Positions 58,944 through 64,000 of a stretch of 64,000 nucleotides of DNA are shown here, in pieces. The translations under genes were made by a program, and so were the position numbers. The first letter of the stretch is position 1. Every line of letters starts with the position of its first letter. The notes below the pieces were generated by a model. It saw only the letters and a program-made list of their open reading frames with translations, did not search any database and was not told where the DNA came from. This DNA is from Paracoccaceae bacterium (lineage in GTDB: Bacteria > Pseudomonadota > Alphaproteobacteria > Rhodobacterales > Rhodobacteraceae), in the NCBI GenBank assembly GCA_022822495.1, contig JAJEBQ010000043.1, forward strand, positions 62,001-126,000, in the 5' to 3' direction.

Positions 58944-59975
58944 CTAGAATGAGGATTTAACCTCTCGAGTTTTGGCTTTTAATTTAAGTCTTTCGTTCAT
59001 TTTTTTATCTGCTTCAATGGTTCCGTCATGGAATGTGCCGAACCACTTGTCAAAGGGAAAAATCCCATCGGAGTAATTGACTTCAAAATACTTGTGATGT
59101 AGATAATGGGCAAAACAATGGGTATCAATTGCCCCTTTTCCTTCAATTACTATTTTGTCGAAACCAGTATGATCCGGGCCTGGTGAAAGGGCCGCATGAA
59201 AAAGTTGATTTAGGACATGTATTGGATGTGATGGAATAATCCAATGAATAAGAATACTGGAGAAGTAAATCAGATGTTCGACTGGATGCATGGACAAACC
59301 TGACCATGGTCCTGGATTTGAATTTGCATGATGAACCTTGTGCACCGTTCGGTATAATGGAGGCCAATGAATTAAGCGGTGAATACAATAAAAATGAAAT
59401 TCTCTTGTCATGGGTATCACAAGCAACATACCAACGAAAAGATAGGGATTTTCTTTAATACTCAAATAGGGAATATAACCATTGGCCATCATCCATAAGG
59501 TTAAGATTTCATAGCCGGACCATATCGGCAAACCACTGGCAAAGCACCAGGTTAGATTATCTTTTATCTGACTTCGAAATAAAAACGACGACCCGTCTGT
59601 CTCTTGCCAGGATGGGTTATATTTAAATTCCTTCCCTTGCCTTTTCTTGACATAAAGATGGAAATGGAAAGCACCAAACCAGACTATCATCAAACCGGCA
59701 TTCCTAAGTACAATCTGTATAACCCAGCCAAGTTCGAAGGTTGTTAAGGTCTCAAGGGGTGGTGTGAGGATAAACCAAACAACCAAACTGATTAGAAAAT
59801 AGAGGATGTTCCAAGGAAAAAGATACCCCGGATAGCCAAATACCCATTTGATCAACTTGACCGGTTTAACAGGCCAAGTGAACAGAGGGGCATAAACTAC
59901 TTTTTCGAAGGGTCGCCAGTGTCCTCTGCGGTCTCGTTGACCAAAATCCTCTTCCGAAATCTCAAAATTCTTCAT
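58944..59975 (-). CDS. Fatty acid hydroxylase / sterol desaturase family membrane protein
   Basis: 343 residues with four to five hydrophobic helices and the histidine clusters of the family: HFHLY, HRLIH, HKVHHANSN and HCFAHYLHHKYFEVNY, which together bind a di-iron centre. Family members insert oxygen into, or desaturate, lipids, sterols or carotenoids in the membrane. KWFGTFHDG near the C-terminus is also typical. The lipid acted on cannot be told. It is divergent from the pca operon, with a 150-base spacer that must hold both promoters. Confidence 0.87.
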   Translation of the reverse strand: MKNFEISEEDFGQRDRRGHWRPFEKVVYAPLFTWPVKPVKLIKWVFGYPGYLFPWNILYFLISLVVWFILTPPLETLTTFELGWVIQIVLRNAGLMIVWFGAFHFHLYVKKRQGKEFKYNPSWQETDGSSFLFRSQIKDNLTWCFASGLPIWSGYEILTLWMMANGYIPYLSIKENPYLFVGMLLVIPMTREFHFYCIHRLIHWPPLYRTVHKVHHANSNPGPWSGLSMHPVEHLIYFSSILIHWIIPSHPIHVLNQLFHAALSPGPDHTGFDKIVIEGKGAIDTHCFAHYLHHKYFEVNYSDGIFPFDKWFGTFHDGTIEADKKMNERLKLKAKTREVKSSF

Positions 59976-60125
59976 AGAAAAAGATCATATAACAAATCAA
60001 TTTAAATTTATCCTAGAAACATAGCAAATTGCTAATAATGGAAAAATATTTATTTTGGGAGGTGGAAACAAACAATAGGTTTTCATTTTATCCTGTGCAA
60101 AAATTCAAATGTAAGTGGAGGTGTT

Positions 60126-61270
<1,145 letters not shown>

Positions 61271-61894
61271 ATGCCTTTATCACCACAAATCCTGCAGGAA
61301 TGCCCATCACAAACGGCCGGACCGTATGTCCATATTGGGTGTATTCCACAAGCTGCTGGTCTGGAGTGTATCTATGGTGGCAGGCACCTTGGCTCAGAAA
61401 TGATCAATTCCAAAACCAAGGGCACTAGGATTTTCATCGTTGGTAAAATCTACGATGGGACCGGAACACCCATCAAGGATGGCATCATTGAAATTTGGCA
61501 GGCTGATGCCCAAGGCTTATTCTGCAGCCCTGAAGAAAAACGGGGTAAATCGGATCCAAACTTTCGGGGGTGGGGAAGACAGCCTACAGACAGAATTACA
61601 GGTGCATTTCAGTTTGAAACAATCAAACCTGGTCAAGTACCATATATGAATATGGATCAATTACAGGCCCCCTATCTGGCAATCTGGGTTGCCGCAAGGG
61701 GCATTAACCTGGGTCTCCACACCAGGATGTATTTTCCCGATGAGGGAGATGCCAATGCCAAAGACCCACTATTAAACCGTCTTGAGCACCAAAATCGCGT
61801 ACATACACTTATCGCCAAGCCCTTGGATGAAGGTAAATACCAATTTGATATCGTTCTTCAGGGTAACAATGAAACAGTGTTTTTTGACGTTTAA
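61271..61894 (+). CDS. pcaG: Protocatechuate 3,4-dioxygenase alpha chain PcaG
   Basis: 207 residues. The structure parallels PcaH (IEIWQADAQGLF, FRGWGRQPTD) but the iron-binding histidines are not conserved, as usual for the alpha chain. The N-terminal PSQTAGPYVHIGC is typical of PcaG. It forms the heteromer with PcaH and shapes the active-site pocket. Confidence 0.94.
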   Translation: MPLSPQILQECPSQTAGPYVHIGCIPQAAGLECIYGGRHLGSEMINSKTKGTRIFIVGKIYDGTGTPIKDGIIEIWQADAQGLFCSPEEKRGKSDPNFRGWGRQPTDRITGAFQFETIKPGQVPYMNMDQLQAPYLAIWVAARGINLGLHTRMYFPDEGDANAKDPLLNRLEHQNRVHTLIAKPLDEGKYQFDIVLQGNNETVFFDV

Positions 61895-61909
61895 TCTATT
61901 GAAACTAAA

Positions 61910-62758
61910 ATGACAAAATTCCAGCCCCTATCAACCGCAATAAACGAAAACCTTGAATCAGGTTCCTTTGTTGCCTTCGAAGGCTTTACTCATCTTATTC
62001 CCTACGCAGCAGCACATGAAACAATCAGAAGTGGAGTAAAAGATCTTACACTTGCTCGAATGACACCTGATGTAATTTATGACCAGATGATCGGTATGGG
62101 AATAGTCAAAAAATTGATCTTCTCTTATGCCGGTAATCCTGGAGTTGGTTTGCTAAGACGCTTACGAGATGCCGTCGAAAATGACTGGCCCAAACCTCTT
62201 GAAATCGAGGAACATTCACACGCCGCCATGGCTAACTCCTATGAAGCAGGTGCATCGAATTTACCAATGGCTATTTTAAGGGGGTATCAAGGGGCTGATT
62301 TGATCAATGTTAATCCAAGGATTAAAACTATTGAGTGCCCGTTTAGTGGGGAATACTTAGCCGCAGTCCCTGCCCTGAAGCCAGATGTTTCCATCATTCA
62401 TGCTCAAAAAGCAGACATCAACGGCAATGTATTGGTTGAAGGAATTATCGGTGTTCAAAAGCAAGCGGCTTTGGCAGCTGACAAGGCCCTAGTAACTGTT
62501 GAAGAAGTTGTATTGGATTTAGGTTCACACCCCAATGCGTGTGTTATCCCTTCCTGGGCTATTTCTTCGATTTCGGTTGTACCAGGGGGTGCCCATCCTT
62601 CCTATGCGCAGGGATATTATGAGAGGGACAATTCGACCTATTTGGAATGGGATAAAATCTCAAGTGACCGCAATGCCTTTAGTGAATGGATGCAAACCAA
62701 TGTGCTTGACCAGAGTCCAGAAATATTTGCTGAACGAGTAAAACATCTGAGGGAATAA
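61910..62758 (+). CDS. pcaI: 3-oxoadipate CoA-transferase subunit A
   Basis: 282 residues, CoA-transferase family I alpha subunit. It has GSFVAFEGFTHLIPYAAAHE, YAGNPGVGLLRRLRDAVEND and DVSIIHAQKADINGNVLVEG. Its length is closer to the long GctA-like form than to the roughly 230-residue PcaI of Acinetobacter. Position after pcaHG supports the 3-oxoadipate role, though a glutaconate-type substrate is an alternative. One base separates its stop from the pcaJ start. Confidence 0.85.
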   Translation: MTKFQPLSTAINENLESGSFVAFEGFTHLIPYAAAHETIRSGVKDLTLARMTPDVIYDQMIGMGIVKKLIFSYAGNPGVGLLRRLRDAVENDWPKPLEIEEHSHAAMANSYEAGASNLPMAILRGYQGADLINVNPRIKTIECPFSGEYLAAVPALKPDVSIIHAQKADINGNVLVEGIIGVQKQAALAADKALVTVEEVVLDLGSHPNACVIPSWAISSISVVPGGAHPSYAQGYYERDNSTYLEWDKISSDRNAFSEWMQTNVLDQSPEIFAERVKHLRE

Positions 62759-62759
62759 A

Positions 62760-63536
62760 ATGACATATTCGCCCTATGAAATAATGGTTGTTTCAGCGGC
62801 CAGGTTTCTGAAGAACGATGATGTATGCTTTGTGGGAATCGGCGCCCCATCAGCGGCCTGCAATCTGGCCAAATTAACCAGTGCACCGAATATAACACTA
62901 ATCTATGAATCTGGCACAATTAATACAGCACCAAAGGTTCTTCCCCTATCCATAGGTGATGGCGAACTTTGCAGTACGGCCCTGACTACTGTTTCGGGTG
63001 TGGAAATGTTTAACTATTGGCTCCAGGGTGGTCGTATTACTGTTGGCTTTCTTGGGGCCGCACAATTGGATCGATTTGGTAATATCAACACCACGGTAAT
63101 TGGCAATTACAACAAGCCAAAAGTCAGGTTGCCCGGTGGTGGCGGAGCGCCAGAAATTGCTTCGCATTCCAAACAGGTTTATATCATTATGAAACAATCA
63201 CCCCGAAGTTTTGTCAGCAAGATTGATTTCTTCACCTCTTATGGCTTTGGCAAGGGTGGTTCGGAAAGAATTGACAAGGGAATAACAACCAAGGGGCCAC
63301 AATTGCTCATTACAGATAAGGCCATTTGGAAACCAACCCCCCAATCAAACGAATTACAGGTTGTCGCTTTATATCCCGGGGTAACCAGGGAAGAAATGCA
63401 GGATACCGTCGGTTGGCCCATAAAATATGCCAAAAATCTTGAAGAATATGTTCCACCCAGCAAGCATGAGCTTGAAGTTTTACGAGATTTGCAGGAACGA
63501 ACCAAATTGGCTCATGGCAAAAAAGAAAGTAACTGA
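62760..63536 (+). CDS. pcaJ: 3-oxoadipate CoA-transferase subunit B
   Basis: 258 residues. The catalytic glutamate (Glu50) lies in LIYESGTIN, and GGRITVGFLGAAQLDRFGNI and RLPGGGGAPEIASHSKQVYI are family signatures. With PcaI it transfers CoA from succinyl-CoA to 3-oxoadipate. It is directly followed by a thiolase gene, the next step. Confidence 0.87.
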   Translation: MTYSPYEIMVVSAARFLKNDDVCFVGIGAPSAACNLAKLTSAPNITLIYESGTINTAPKVLPLSIGDGELCSTALTTVSGVEMFNYWLQGGRITVGFLGAAQLDRFGNINTTVIGNYNKPKVRLPGGGGAPEIASHSKQVYIIMKQSPRSFVSKIDFFTSYGFGKGGSERIDKGITTKGPQLLITDKAIWKPTPQSNELQVVALYPGVTREEMQDTVGWPIKYAKNLEEYVPPSKHELEVLRDLQERTKLAHGKKESN

Positions 63537-63538
63537 TA

Positions 63539-64000
63539 GTGACAGAAGTATTTATTTGTTCCTATCACCGAACCCCAATAGGAAGGTTTGGTGGCACCTT
63601 ATCTTCAATTCGTCCTGATGATCTATGTTCTTTAACGCTCAAGGAAATACTTGACAGAAACCCGGATTTGGATCCCTCACAGGTTGATGAAGTCGTTATC
63701 GGATGTGCCAATCAGGCTGGTGAAGATAATCGTAATGTTGCCCGAATGGCTTTGCTCCTTGCAGGTTATCCTCATACGGTTCCAGGTTGTACCATAAATC
63801 GACTGTGTGGCTCAGGCATGGATGCGGTTCTGGTTGCTACCAGACAAATCAAGGCAGGCGAAGCCAAAGTGGTTGTAGCCGGAGGTACAGAGAGCATGTC
63901 GCGGGCACCCTTCGTCATACCCAAAGCTGCCCAAGCCTTTTCACGCCAAGCAGAAATTTGTGATACAACAATCGGTTGGAGGTTTGTAAACCCAGTTATG
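63539..64000 (+). CDS. pcaF: 3-oxoadipyl-CoA thiolase, N-terminal part (cut by window end)
   Basis: A GTG at 63539, two bases after the pcaJ stop, opens a frame that is still open at 64000 (154 codons). It reads VFICSYHRTPIGRFGGTLSS and then NRLCGSGMDAV, in which Cys90 is the acyl-accepting cysteine of thiolases, followed by VAGGTESMSRAPFV. Position after pcaIJ points to PcaF, which splits 3-oxoadipyl-CoA into succinyl-CoA and acetyl-CoA. The C-terminal half lies outside the window. Confidence 0.9.
   Translation, partial: MTEVFICSYHRTPIGRFGGTLSSIRPDDLCSLTLKEILDRNPDLDPSQVDEVVIGCANQAGEDNRNVARMALLLAGYPHTVPGCTINRLCGSGMDAVLVATRQIKAGEAKVVVAGGTESMSRAPFVIPKAAQAFSRQAEICDTTIGWRFVNPVM

Overview
This AT-rich window looks like the chromosome of a free-living or host-associated alphaproteobacterium. 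The strongest evidence is the minus-strand envelope operon in alphaproteobacterial order (pyrH-frr-uppS-cdsA-rseP-bamA-skp-fabZ-lpxA-lpxI-lpxB), which uses LpxI rather than LpxH. Betaine/sarcosine oxidation, a fused indolepyruvate oxidoreductase, a Fur regulator and a protocatechuate branch fit the same group. I cannot name the genus. I saw no rRNA, tRNA or CRISPR array.

Layout: 1-9.4 kb is metabolic: two tandem dimethylglycine/sarcosine dehydrogenase-like flavoproteins (the first cut by the window edge), ccdA, tusA, indolepyruvate ferredoxin oxidoreductase and a YbaK-type deacylase. 9.4-14.3 kb is a GC-richer accessory island with a decayed IS21-like transposase, an intact unassigned AAA ATPase and the frameshifted C-terminal remains of a type ISP-like helicase/restriction protein. 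14.3-27.1 kb is the envelope/translation operon. Between bamA and rseP it is interrupted by a restriction-modification cassette (DpnA-like adenine methylase, PD-(D/E)XK nuclease, 58-residue protein) and a fragment of an IS1595 transposase. dxr and lpxD are missing from their usual places.

27.2-38.6 kb is housekeeping: miaA, mazG, a nucleoside hydrolase, selO, fur-eno (overlapping), anmK, tyrS, a DUF3179 protein, a cyclophilin, coaD and a CBS-domain protein. 38.66-41.44 kb is a second island holding a DUF4143-type ATPase. It lies between two oppositely oriented IS66 transposase fragments and is bounded by imperfect inverted repeats. A close relative of these repeats also lies at the right edge of the first island.

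41.8-56.3 kb is catabolism and efflux: the valine degradation genes (mmsA, isobutyryl-CoA dehydrogenase, 3-hydroxyisobutyryl-CoA hydrolase, mmsB), a PLP decarboxylase, a short-chain dehydrogenase, the Entner-Doudoroff pair edd-eda and an RND efflux pair. 56.5-58.3 kb is a GC-rich, frameshifted surface-protein pseudogene (cadherin/Ig-like repeats plus an outer-membrane barrel end) with a 15-G tract near its 5' end. 58.9-64 kb has a sterol-desaturase-family membrane hydroxylase and the pcaC-H-G-I-J-F operon, which runs off the window.

The core is compact and largely co-directional. Almost all recognisable mobile DNA is broken, so the genome seems to be shedding old insertions. The most interesting intact accessory genes are the R-M cassette inside the essential envelope operon and the two orphan ATPases in the islands.
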